Shown: positions 26,521 through 34,238 of the stretch, in pieces | Numbering within the stretch: the first letter of the stretch is position 1 | Layout of the letters: every line of letters begins with the position of its first letter | Assembly (NCBI RefSeq): GCF_016907455.1 | Contig: NZ_JAFBCB010000001.1 | Coordinates: 558,001-622,000 of the forward strand | Source of the DNA: Brachybacterium muris | GTDB lineage: Bacteria > Actinomycetota > Actinomycetes > Actinomycetales > Dermabacteraceae | Length of the DNA stretch: 64,000 nucleotides | Direction: 5' to 3' | Made by a program: the position numbers and the translations under genes | Notes under the pieces: generated by a model | Told to the model about the DNA's origin: nothing | Databases searched by the model: none | The model's input: the letters and a program-made list of their open reading frames with translations, nothing else

Positions 26521-28083
26521 ATGGTACGGAAGATCAGGGCGAAGCTGGTGCTCCAGCTGCGCGCAGAAGGTCTGTCGGGGCGAGCGATTTCGTCCTCGCA
26601 GGGCATGTCCCGCAAGTCCGTGAGGGCGGTGTTCGAGGCCGCTGACGCTGCAGGGATCGGGTGGGGCGATATCGCGGACGTCGCCGATGAGCAGGTGTAT
26701 GCCCGGTTGTTCCCGGGCCGGGGCGAGCACGAGAGCGTGTTCGCACAGCCGGACTGGGAACAGGTCCATCGAGAGATGGCCAGGGTCGGCGTGACGCTGA
26801 AGCTGTTGCACGGCGAGTACTTCGACGCGACCACGGCGGCTGGGGATCCGGCGATGGGGTATGACCGGTTTTGCCGCACCTACCAGCACCACGTCATGGT
26901 CACCGGTGCCGCTTCGAGAGTCGGTCACAAGGCCGGCCAGAGCGTGGAGGTCGACTGGTCCGGCCCCACGATGGAGCTGGCCGATCCGGTCACCGGCGAG
27001 GTCTCGAAGGTGTTCTTGTTCGTTGCCTGCCTGCCTTTTTCTCGTTACGCGTTCTGCTTCCCGGCGCTGGATATGCGCCAGGAGTCCTGGCTGCGAGCGC
27101 ACGTAGCGATGTTCGAGGCGCTGGGCGGGACGGTCCCGAGGATCGTTCCGGACAACCTCAAGACCGGTGTGGTGAAGCACCCCCGCGAGGGCGAGATCGT
27201 CCTGAACGATGCGTATCGCGAGATGGCAGCGCATTACTCGGCGGCGGTGCTCCCGGGGAGGGTGCGGAAACCGAAAGACAAGGCGAGCGTGGAGAACACC
27301 GTCGCGCACGTCGCGACCTGGGTCATCGCCGGGCTGCGGGATCAGCGATTCACGTCCCTGCCCGAACTTGCAGCCGCCATCGGGCAGCGGATGGAGGCCT
27401 ATAACGCGGAGCCGTTCCAGAAGCGGCCCGGATCCCGCGCCAGCGTGTTCGACGCGGAGGAGCGGCCGCTGCTGACGCCGCTGCCGGCGGTGCCCTACGA
27501 GATCTCGACATGGCACTACGGACGACGAGTGGGCAGGAACGGGCACGTCACGTTCGCGCGGAACTTCTACTCCGCGCCGTTCGCGCACATCGGCGCGAAG
27601 GTCGATCTGCGCATCACGGCCCGGACGCTGGAGATCTATCAGGGCAGCCAGCGACTGACCAGTCACCTGCTGCTCCCGGAGACCGCGAGCAATGAGTACC
27701 GCACCAACGACGCGGACCTACCTGCGGGCGAGCGTTTCCAGGCCTGGGACGCGCAGAGGGTGCGGGCGTGGGCAGATCGGGTCGGGCCGGCCACGGTGAT
27801 CGTGATCCAGCGGATCTTCGAGTCCGTGCCGATCGTGGAACAGGGCCTGGATCCCGCGTTGGCGGTGCTACGGCTCTCTCGCCGCTTCTCCGTAGATCGG
27901 GTCGAGGCGGCCTGCGCACTCGCGCTGACGGGACGGGTCCGTTCACCGCGCTATGCGCATCTGCACCCGATCTTGGCCACCGGGCAGGACAAGGTCGCCG
28001 CCCTGCGTCCACCCCGCGAGGAACCCGCGGAAGACGGCGGATACGTCCGTGGCGCCGACTACTACGCCGGAGGTGTCCGGTGA
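26521..28083 (+). CDS. istA: IS21 transposase IstA (copy B)
   Basis: Residue-for-residue identical to copy A: 520 residues, helix-turn-helix, DDE residues D145, D211 and E258. The reading frame is intact. Its translation start is under the hairpin at 26472-26512. Transcription runs toward copy C. Confidence 0.94.
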   Translation: MVRKIRAKLVLQLRAEGLSGRAISSSQGMSRKSVRAVFEAADAAGIGWGDIADVADEQVYARLFPGRGEHESVFAQPDWEQVHREMARVGVTLKLLHGEYFDATTAAGDPAMGYDRFCRTYQHHVMVTGAASRVGHKAGQSVEVDWSGPTMELADPVTGEVSKVFLFVACLPFSRYAFCFPALDMRQESWLRAHVAMFEALGGTVPRIVPDNLKTGVVKHPREGEIVLNDAYREMAAHYSAAVLPGRVRKPKDKASVENTVAHVATWVIAGLRDQRFTSLPELAAAIGQRMEAYNAEPFQKRPGSRASVFDAEERPLLTPLPAVPYEISTWHYGRRVGRNGHVTFARNFYSAPFAHIGAKVDLRITARTLEIYQGSQRLTSHLLLPETASNEYRTNDADLPAGERFQAWDAQRVRAWADRVGPATVIVIQRIFESVPIVEQGLDPALAVLRLSRRFSVDRVEAACALALTGRVRSPRYAHLHPILATGQDKVAALRPPREEPAEDGGYVRGADYYAGGVR

Positions 28084-28826
28084 GCGTGATCGATAACGAC
28101 ACGAAGCGGAAGCTGCGCGAGATGGGCGCGACCGCGCTGCTGGACGCGATCGATGCCCAGGATGAGGCTCACGTGCTGGGGATGTCGTTCCAGGAACGGC
28201 TCCAGCTGATCGTGGACGAGGCGCATTCCATCTTCAATCATGGAAAGGTCGAGGGTCTGATCCGCCGGGCGGGGCTGCGTTATCCCGGAGCGGACCTGCG
28301 GCGGCTGGATCTGGTCGAGGAACGGGGACTGAACCGGAACGTGATCGCGCAACTGGCAACCTGCTCCTTCATCCAGCGGCAACAGAACGTGGTCTTCCAG
28401 GGCTTCACCGGCTCAGGGAAGTCCTACCTCGGCTGCGCGCTGGCGAAGCAGGCCTGCCAGCACCGGCTCCGAGCCCACTACATCCGAATGCCCGACCTCG
28501 AAGAGGCCTGGGCCCTGGCAAAGGACAAGCCGCAGGGCCAGACGAAGTTCCTGCGGAAGTACTCCACGTTCTCGCTGCTGGTGATCGACGAGTGGCTGCT
28601 GGACCATCCTGACGAGGGAATGCGTTCGATGCTGCTGGAACTGCTCGAGCGCCGCTATGACACCGGCTCGACCGTGTTCTGCACCCAGTACCCGAAGAAG
28701 GACTGGCACGCCCGGCTCGGTGGAGCAGTCCACGCCGATGCGATCATGGACCGCATCGTGCACAACACAATCTGGATCGACACCGGCGACAGGAACATGC
28801 GAGAACACACCGCACTGCCCCAGTGA
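28080..28826 (+). CDS. istB: IS21 helper ATPase IstB (copy B)
   Basis: 248 residues, identical to copies A and C. Walker A GFTGSGKS and Walker B LLVIDEW are intact. The GTG at 28080 overlaps the istA stop (GTGA). Confidence 0.94.
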   Translation: MSVIDNDTKRKLREMGATALLDAIDAQDEAHVLGMSFQERLQLIVDEAHSIFNHGKVEGLIRRAGLRYPGADLRRLDLVEERGLNRNVIAQLATCSFIQRQQNVVFQGFTGSGKSYLGCALAKQACQHRLRAHYIRMPDLEEAWALAKDKPQGQTKFLRKYSTFSLLVIDEWLLDHPDEGMRSMLLELLERRYDTGSTVFCTQYPKKDWHARLGGAVHADAIMDRIVHNTIWIDTGDRNMREHTALPQ

Positions 28827-28939
28827 CCCGATGCCGGCGGGAGCCAGTGGTCCCCACCGCGGCGGCTACTGGCCCCCGTCGGCACGATCGGCGGTCCCCA
28901 AGAGCAAGATTCGGTGGCTCCCACGACTACGAATACTCA

Positions 28940-29231
28940 TTGATGCCCCAGGCGGCGGAGAGCTCGTCGGTGGGGTCATCGGTGCCAAACACGTCCTCGA
29001 GCCGCTCCCAGGCGCGCGGGGTGAGGGTGTCAGCGCCTCGCAGCAGCAGCATCCGGTGCGCCCAGGCCGGATCGTCCTTGCGACCCCGACGACCGTGGTG
29101 GGTGCGGGCGAGGCGCTGCCTGACAGTGGTGACCATGTCGTTTCCCAGCTTGACGAGGTGGAACTTGTCGACCGATACCGCGGCGCGGGGCAGGTAGGTC
29201 CGCAGTGCTTTGCGGAACGCCGCTGAGGGAT
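28940..29231 (-). pseudogene. ISL3 transposase, central fragment
   Basis: Encodes PSAAFRKALRTYLPRAAVSV, DKFHLVKLGNDM and on to ELSAAWGI. The VDKFHLVKLGN block is the conserved second catalytic Asp region of ISL3 transposases. Left of it, one TTGATG belongs to the copy B duplication; right of it, GGAT (29228-29231) belongs to copy C. With both IS21 copies removed the junctions read AIDP-SAAF and AAWGI-KEQL in frame. Confidence 0.9.
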
Positions 29232-29344
29232 TGAGTATTCGTAGTCGTGGGAGCCACCGAATCTTGCTCTTGGGGACCGCCGATCGTGCCGACGGGGGCC
29301 AGTAGCCGCCGCGGTGGGGACCACTGGCTCCCGCCGGCATCGGG

Positions 29345-30091
29345 TCACTGGGGCAGTGCGGTGTGTTCTCGCATGTTCCTGTCGCCGGTGTCGATCCAGA
29401 TTGTGTTGTGCACGATGCGGTCCATGATCGCATCGGCGTGGACTGCTCCACCGAGCCGGGCGTGCCAGTCCTTCTTCGGGTACTGGGTGCAGAACACGGT
29501 CGAGCCGGTGTCATAGCGGCGCTCGAGCAGTTCCAGCAGCATCGAACGCATTCCCTCGTCAGGATGGTCCAGCAGCCACTCGTCGATCACCAGCAGCGAG
29601 AACGTGGAGTACTTCCGCAGGAACTTCGTCTGGCCCTGCGGCTTGTCCTTTGCCAGGGCCCAGGCCTCTTCGAGGTCGGGCATTCGGATGTAGTGGGCTC
29701 GGAGCCGGTGCTGGCAGGCCTGCTTCGCCAGCGCGCAGCCGAGGTAGGACTTCCCTGAGCCGGTGAAGCCCTGGAAGACCACGTTCTGTTGCCGCTGGAT
29801 GAAGGAGCAGGTTGCCAGTTGCGCGATCACGTTCCGGTTCAGTCCCCGTTCCTCGACCAGATCCAGCCGCCGCAGGTCCGCTCCGGGATAACGCAGCCCC
29901 GCCCGGCGGATCAGACCCTCGACCTTTCCATGATTGAAGATGGAATGCGCCTCGTCCACGATCAGCTGGAGCCGTTCCTGGAACGACATCCCCAGCACGT
30001 GAGCCTCATCCTGGGCATCGATCGCGTCCAGCAGCGCGGTCGCGCCCATCTCGCGCAGCTTCCGCTTCGTGTCGTTATCGATCACGCTCAC
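29345..30091 (-). CDS. istB: IS21 helper ATPase IstB (copy C)
   Basis: 248 residues, identical to the other copies, with GTG at 30091 overlapping the istA stop. It converges on istB of copy B across the 292-base ISL3 fragment. Confidence 0.94.
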   Translation of the reverse strand: MSVIDNDTKRKLREMGATALLDAIDAQDEAHVLGMSFQERLQLIVDEAHSIFNHGKVEGLIRRAGLRYPGADLRRLDLVEERGLNRNVIAQLATCSFIQRQQNVVFQGFTGSGKSYLGCALAKQACQHRLRAHYIRMPDLEEAWALAKDKPQGQTKFLRKYSTFSLLVIDEWLLDHPDEGMRSMLLELLERRYDTGSTVFCTQYPKKDWHARLGGAVHADAIMDRIVHNTIWIDTGDRNMREHTALPQ

Positions 30092-31650
30092 CGGACACCT
30101 CCGGCGTAGTAGTCGGCGCCACGGACGTATCCGCCGTCTTCCGCGGGTTCCTCGCGGGGTGGACGCAGGGCGGCGACCTTGTCCTGCCCGGTGGCCAAGA
30201 TCGGGTGCAGATGCGCATAGCGCGGTGAACGGACCCGTCCCGTCAGCGCGAGTGCGCAGGCCGCCTCGACCCGATCTACGGAGAAGCGGCGAGAGAGCCG
30301 TAGCACCGCCAACGCGGGATCCAGGCCCTGTTCCACGATCGGCACGGACTCGAAGATCCGCTGGATCACGATCACCGTGGCCGGCCCGACCCGATCTGCC
30401 CACGCCCGCACCCTCTGCGCGTCCCAGGCCTGGAAACGCTCGCCCGCAGGTAGGTCCGCGTCGTTGGTGCGGTACTCATTGCTCGCGGTCTCCGGGAGCA
30501 GCAGGTGACTGGTCAGTCGCTGGCTGCCCTGATAGATCTCCAGCGTCCGGGCCGTGATGCGCAGATCGACCTTCGCGCCGATGTGCGCGAACGGCGCGGA
30601 GTAGAAGTTCCGCGCGAACGTGACGTGCCCGTTCCTGCCCACTCGTCGTCCGTAGTGCCATGTCGAGATCTCGTAGGGCACCGCCGGCAGCGGCGTCAGC
30701 AGCGGCCGCTCCTCCGCGTCGAACACGCTGGCGCGGGATCCGGGCCGCTTCTGGAACGGCTCCGCGTTATAGGCCTCCATCCGCTGCCCGATGGCGGCTG
30801 CAAGTTCGGGCAGGGACGTGAATCGCTGATCCCGCAGCCCGGCGATGACCCAGGTCGCGACGTGCGCGACGGTGTTCTCCACGCTCGCCTTGTCTTTCGG
30901 TTTCCGCACCCTCCCCGGGAGCACCGCCGCCGAGTAATGCGCTGCCATCTCGCGATACGCATCGTTCAGGACGATCTCGCCCTCGCGGGGGTGCTTCACC
31001 ACACCGGTCTTGAGGTTGTCCGGAACGATCCTCGGGACCGTCCCGCCCAGCGCCTCGAACATCGCTACGTGCGCTCGCAGCCAGGACTCCTGGCGCATAT
31101 CCAGCGCCGGGAAGCAGAACGCGTAACGAGAAAAAGGCAGGCAGGCAACGAACAAGAACACCTTCGAGACCTCGCCGGTGACCGGATCGGCCAGCTCCAT
31201 CGTGGGGCCGGACCAGTCGACCTCCACGCTCTGGCCGGCCTTGTGACCGACTCTCGAAGCGGCACCGGTGACCATGACGTGGTGCTGGTAGGTGCGGCAA
31301 AACCGGTCATACCCCATCGCCGGATCCCCAGCCGCCGTGGTCGCGTCGAAGTACTCGCCGTGCAACAGCTTCAGCGTCACGCCGACCCTGGCCATCTCTC
31401 GATGGACCTGTTCCCAGTCCGGCTGTGCGAACACGCTCTCGTGCTCGCCCCGGCCCGGGAACAACCGGGCATACACCTGCTCATCGGCGACGTCCGCGAT
31501 ATCGCCCCACCCGATCCCTGCAGCGTCAGCGGCCTCGAACACCGCCCTCACGGACTTGCGGGACATGCCCTGCGAGGACGAAATCGCTCGCCCCGACAGA
31601 CCTTCTGCGCGCAGCTGGAGCACCAGCTTCGCCCTGATCTTCCGTACCAT
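30088..31650 (-). CDS. istA: IS21 transposase IstA (copy C)
   Basis: 520 residues, identical to copies A and B, all DDE residues present. The ATG at 31650 lies 9 bases after the hairpin-buried ribosome site. Confidence 0.94.
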   Translation of the reverse strand: MVRKIRAKLVLQLRAEGLSGRAISSSQGMSRKSVRAVFEAADAAGIGWGDIADVADEQVYARLFPGRGEHESVFAQPDWEQVHREMARVGVTLKLLHGEYFDATTAAGDPAMGYDRFCRTYQHHVMVTGAASRVGHKAGQSVEVDWSGPTMELADPVTGEVSKVFLFVACLPFSRYAFCFPALDMRQESWLRAHVAMFEALGGTVPRIVPDNLKTGVVKHPREGEIVLNDAYREMAAHYSAAVLPGRVRKPKDKASVENTVAHVATWVIAGLRDQRFTSLPELAAAIGQRMEAYNAEPFQKRPGSRASVFDAEERPLLTPLPAVPYEISTWHYGRRVGRNGHVTFARNFYSAPFAHIGAKVDLRITARTLEIYQGSQRLTSHLLLPETASNEYRTNDADLPAGERFQAWDAQRVRAWADRVGPATVIVIQRIFESVPIVEQGLDPALAVLRLSRRFSVDRVEAACALALTGRVRSPRYAHLHPILATGQDKVAALRPPREEPAEDGGYVRGADYYAGGVR

Positions 31651-31658
31651 TCCAGATT

Positions 31659-31699
31659 GCTCCTTCCGCCGCGTGCCCTATACACACGGCGGAAGGAGC
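31659..31699 (-). promoter_or_regulatory. hairpin enclosing the istA ribosome-binding site (copy C)
   Basis: Identical structure to the one at 26472-26512, on the minus strand. Confidence 0.7.
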
Positions 31700-31812
31700 G
31701 TAGACAGAGCGGCCCCAACGACACCACTGGTGGTCCCGAACGACGCCACCGCTACGGCAGCGACGTGGCACCCGAACCCTCGATCAGCGGACCCCAGCGA
31801 GGCGAATATTCA

Positions 31813-32513
31813 GGATCGATGGCGACGACCTCGATCCGCTCCCGCCAGCACTCGGAGCGTTGGGCGAGCCAGGTACCGACGGCGGTGGAGTCCCGGCCGT
31901 CGACGATACCGAGGACCTGCCCAGTGGTCAGGTCGACCAGGGTCGTCATCCAGGGCTCGAACCGTCTCCAGGCACCGTCGTCGGTGCGGAACCAGCGCAC
32001 CGACCGGTAGCGGTGCTCATCGATGCCCAGGCGCGTCACCGGCACCTCGTCAACGGCAGGCAGGGCCACGGCGGCAGCCGCCAGCGCGGCCTGGACCAGC
32101 CACCACGAGACGCCATGGGCCTGAGCGACTTCCGAGGCCGCCCGGCCCGAGGTGATCACCGCAGAGACGACCTGATCGCGCGGCCGGGTGGTCGAGCGTG
32201 CGTATCGGGGGACCTGGTCGGTGGCTTCCCAGAACGTGCGCCGGGCGCAGGCCGGCTCGAGGCAGAACCAGCGCCGCTTGGCCCACACCACCTGAACCGT
32301 CCCGGCCACGGGGACGTCTCGCACCTGCTGAGAGCGGCGGGAGTGGACCTTCGTCGCGATCACCCCGCACGACGGGCACCCGGGTGGGACGCTCGAGGCG
32401 ATCACCACTTGACGCCCTCCGTCGGACAGGTCGATCGCGTCAACGACGCGGTAGTTGGGCAGGTTGAAGATCGTGCTCGCAGCATCACGCTGCGGACCAG
32501 TACTCTCATACAC
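31813..32513 (-). pseudogene. ISL3 transposase, N-terminal fragment
   Basis: From GTG 32513: NYRVVDAIDLSDGGRQVVIA, then the zinc-finger-like N-terminus CPSCGV...RRSQQVRDVPVAG...RRWFCLEPACARRTF, a helix-turn-helix region, and the catalytic start LGIDEHRYRSVRWF. The text ends at VVAIDP, where IS21 copy C begins. Together with the two other fragments it makes a 428-residue ISL3 transposase, so the split is the only visible lesion. Confidence 0.9.
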
Positions 32514-32515
32514 AG

Positions 32516-32575
32516 GCTCGTGGTCCTCTGAGATATGGATGTCTTGACAACACCCATCACAGCAGGACCACGAGC
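32516..32575 (-). promoter_or_regulatory. inverted repeat over the ISL3 transposase leader
   Basis: GCTCGTGGTCCT (32516-32527) and its exact complement (32564-32575) are 12-base arms with a 36-base loop, just before the GTG at 32513. The GAGGA ribosome site overlaps the arm nearest the gene. A role in blocking translation of read-through mRNA is inferred. Confidence 0.5.
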
Positions 32576-32627
32576 CGCTCTACGCCAGCGACGCGACGCT
32601 CTCCATCACCACGAACCGTGAAGAGCC

Positions 32628-32635
32628 TGTTTGGG
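32628..32635. repeat. target duplication, right side of ISL3 element
   Basis: TGTTTGGG, identical to 26003-26010. Confidence 0.92.
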
Positions 32636-33016
32636 GTCTCTGATCATCTCCGGGGCAGCAGGCAGATCATCGGTGCGTACGGAGAAGTACTGCGCGAAGC
32701 CCTCGTGGTCGGCCATGAGCCAGGCCTCCGTCATCGCATGCGCGATACGGAGTTGGAAGCTCGGGGGCAGGGGCGAGACTGTTCCGACAAGTTCCTCGCG
32801 GAGCTCGACGGGGCAGACGCCGTCTGAATCGCGAATGATGACGTAGGAACCGTGGGCACTCGCCGAGATGTATTTGTGCAGATCTCTATCCAGCGCCCCC
32901 GTGCCGCGCTTGACGAAGACGCGACCAGGGGACCTGCCCGCAGCCTCGATGACAGCCCGAGCGGCCGCGACGTCGGAATCTCCCTCCACAACGACGGTGA
33001 TGCCCGCAGTCATCAT
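32628..33016 (-). pseudogene. TOPRIM/DUF4276-like nuclease gene, 5' part, interrupted by ISL3
   Basis: The ATG at 33016 overlaps the ATPase stop (ATGA). Visible are ITVVVEGDSDVAAARAVIEA with the TOPRIM-like Glu, a Lys-Arg-Gly-Thr-Gly segment (VKRGTGALDRDL), and VIIRDSDGVCPVELREEL with the Asp-x-Asp. HAMTEAWLMADHEGFAQYF is a conserved segment of DUF4276-type proteins. After EMIRDPK the frame enters the ISL3 end and stops at 32606, giving 136 residues instead of 195. The catalytic part is largely kept; the basic C-terminal third (25804-26002) is lost. It probably acts with the ATPase encoded just upstream. Family assignment is by motif only. Confidence 0.7.
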
Positions 33017-34164
33017 AGCCGCAAAGCCAATTGACGCGCCGCGACGGGTTCGATCAGAGATTGGACGATCTCCGACAAGGGGAGACCTGAGTCCACCTCG
33101 GCCCGGACCTCTGCAATGTCGGAGAGCAACGAGGCGGTGCTGCCGTCTTCTGTGACCCGCATGACCAGCACTTCCTCCGGTAGAACTGTCTCCTCGTCCA
33201 AGAGCTCTGGCGCGTGCGTGGACAGCAGCACTTGCAGATCGCGATCGCGCTGCACACGGGCAAGAAGAGCGGGCACGGTGCGAACGATTCCCGCGTTCAA
33301 AGACAGCTCTGGTTCCTCGAACAGGAGCACTCCACCGGAGGAGGGGGCGCTGACGAGCGTCCACAGCAGGCCGATCAAGCGCAGCGTCCCATCGGACAGC
33401 TCCGACTCGGTCTGCCGGGTGGGGGCGGGGCGCCAATTGCGGTAGGTGGCGTGCAGGTGGGGGACCCCGGACGCATCGGGCTCAACGCTCAGGGACTCGA
33501 ACTGGGGTACAGCAGCCTGCAGCGCGTTCTCTATCTTCTGCAGCCACGCCGATCGGGTCCGCGACGCCGTTTCGTTCATCTGCTTAATGACGTCGCTGCC
33601 GAAAGGGTCGCGCGGCCCGGATGCGTGGAAGAAACCGGGGTTGCGGATGATCTGTGGAACCGGATGGAAGTACCGCGTCTTCTGGAGGTGCTCGGCAAGT
33701 TCGCGGAACGATTTGTTGGCCGTGATCTGTTCCAGGTGGGTCTGGGTCAGCAGTTCCGGATCGGCTTCGTCGGAGGCATCGGGGCGTCGCAACAACTCTT
33801 CGCCGTTGCGCGTGACCACTTCTTCTGCGACGAGAGCGCGATGGTGGCCGCGCTGCTCGCCCTTGACGGCGAGGTGGTACGTCCACTCATCTGCATCGTC
33901 GCTGAAATGTGCGGTCACCGATACCTGTCCGTAACGGTGGTTGCGTGCGAAGAGGGACCGCACCGCACTGAAGCCGCCCCGATCAGCGAAGGCGGCCGCG
34001 AGACCTCCGCCGGGCCGGGCTATGTCCGTAAGGAACCGGAACACATCTAGCAGATTTGATTTCCCCGCGGCGTTGGGTCCCACGATGAACAGTCTGTCCT
34101 CGATTGGGAACTGGACGTCCTTGAAGTTCCGCCAGTTTTGGACGTTCATGTGTGTGAATCGCAT
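33013..34164 (-). CDS. OLD/PARIS-like AAA ATPase of a putative defence module
   Basis: 383 residues, ABC/SMC-like AAA ATPase (AAA_15/AAA_21). Walker A GPNAAGKS is at residues 29-36, Walker B LLFEEPELSLN near 285, and the D/H-loop LLSTHAPELLD near 320. A central insertion of mostly helical text lies between. Unlike OLD nucleases it has no fused TOPRIM domain; the next gene, overlapping by four bases, supplies one. The ATG at 34164 is used because GAAGGAGG lies 6 bases before it; an ATG six codons upstream is less likely. ATPase plus TOPRIM pairs such as PARIS and AbiL-type modules defend against phage. Here the partner is disrupted, so the module is probably inactive. Confidence 0.78.
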   Translation of the reverse strand: MRFTHMNVQNWRNFKDVQFPIEDRLFIVGPNAAGKSNLLDVFRFLTDIARPGGGLAAAFADRGGFSAVRSLFARNHRYGQVSVTAHFSDDADEWTYHLAVKGEQRGHHRALVAEEVVTRNGEELLRRPDASDEADPELLTQTHLEQITANKSFRELAEHLQKTRYFHPVPQIIRNPGFFHASGPRDPFGSDVIKQMNETASRTRSAWLQKIENALQAAVPQFESLSVEPDASGVPHLHATYRNWRPAPTRQTESELSDGTLRLIGLLWTLVSAPSSGGVLLFEEPELSLNAGIVRTVPALLARVQRDRDLQVLLSTHAPELLDEETVLPEEVLVMRVTEDGSTASLLSDIAEVRAEVDSGLPLSEIVQSLIEPVAARQLALRL

Positions 34165-34238
34165 GGGCCCTCCTTCCGTCATGATGGCGGGAGTCTACCG
34201 GTGAGTTGTGGCGTGGGAACCGCCGGTAGGCTCGCTGT

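Larger units (their letters stand above)
26359..28939 (+). mobile_element. IS21-family insertion sequence, copy B (2581 bp)
   Basis: Same element as copies A and C but on the plus strand, starting TGAATATTCG and ending CGAATACTCA. A 6-bp target duplication TTGATG flanks it. It splits the ISL3 transposase near the C-terminus. It lies in inverted orientation to copy C, 292 bases away. Confidence 0.93.
29232..31812 (-). mobile_element. IS21-family insertion sequence, copy C (2581 bp)
   Basis: Same element on the minus strand, with a 4-bp target duplication GGAT (29228-29231 and 31813-31816). It splits the ISL3 transposase just after the VVAIDP motif. Direct orientation relative to copy A at an offset of 19596 bases, inverted relative to copy B. 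Confidence 0.93.
26011..32627 (-). mobile_element. ISL3-family insertion sequence, interrupted by two IS21 copies
   Basis: The left end GGCTCTTCGTGGTTCGTGGT (26011-26030) and the right end GGCTCTTCACGGTTCGTGGT (complement of 32608-32627) are terminal inverted repeats with the GGCTCTTC tip typical of ISL3. The 8-bp target duplication TGTTTGGG is perfect. Without the two IS21 copies and their duplications the element is 1445 bp with one 428-residue transposase on the minus strand, the normal ISL3 size. It is inserted in the TOPRIM-like gene. Confidence 0.92.

Noticed and set aside
26359-31812. IS21 copies B and C as an inverted composite element carrying cargo
   Set aside because: The 292 bases between them are only the middle of the ISL3 transposase, and the two duplications differ (TTGATG and GGAT).
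30505-32010. Long plus-strand open frames across IS21 copy C and into ISL3
   Set aside because: They are antisense to istA and repeat in each copy; no recognisable product.
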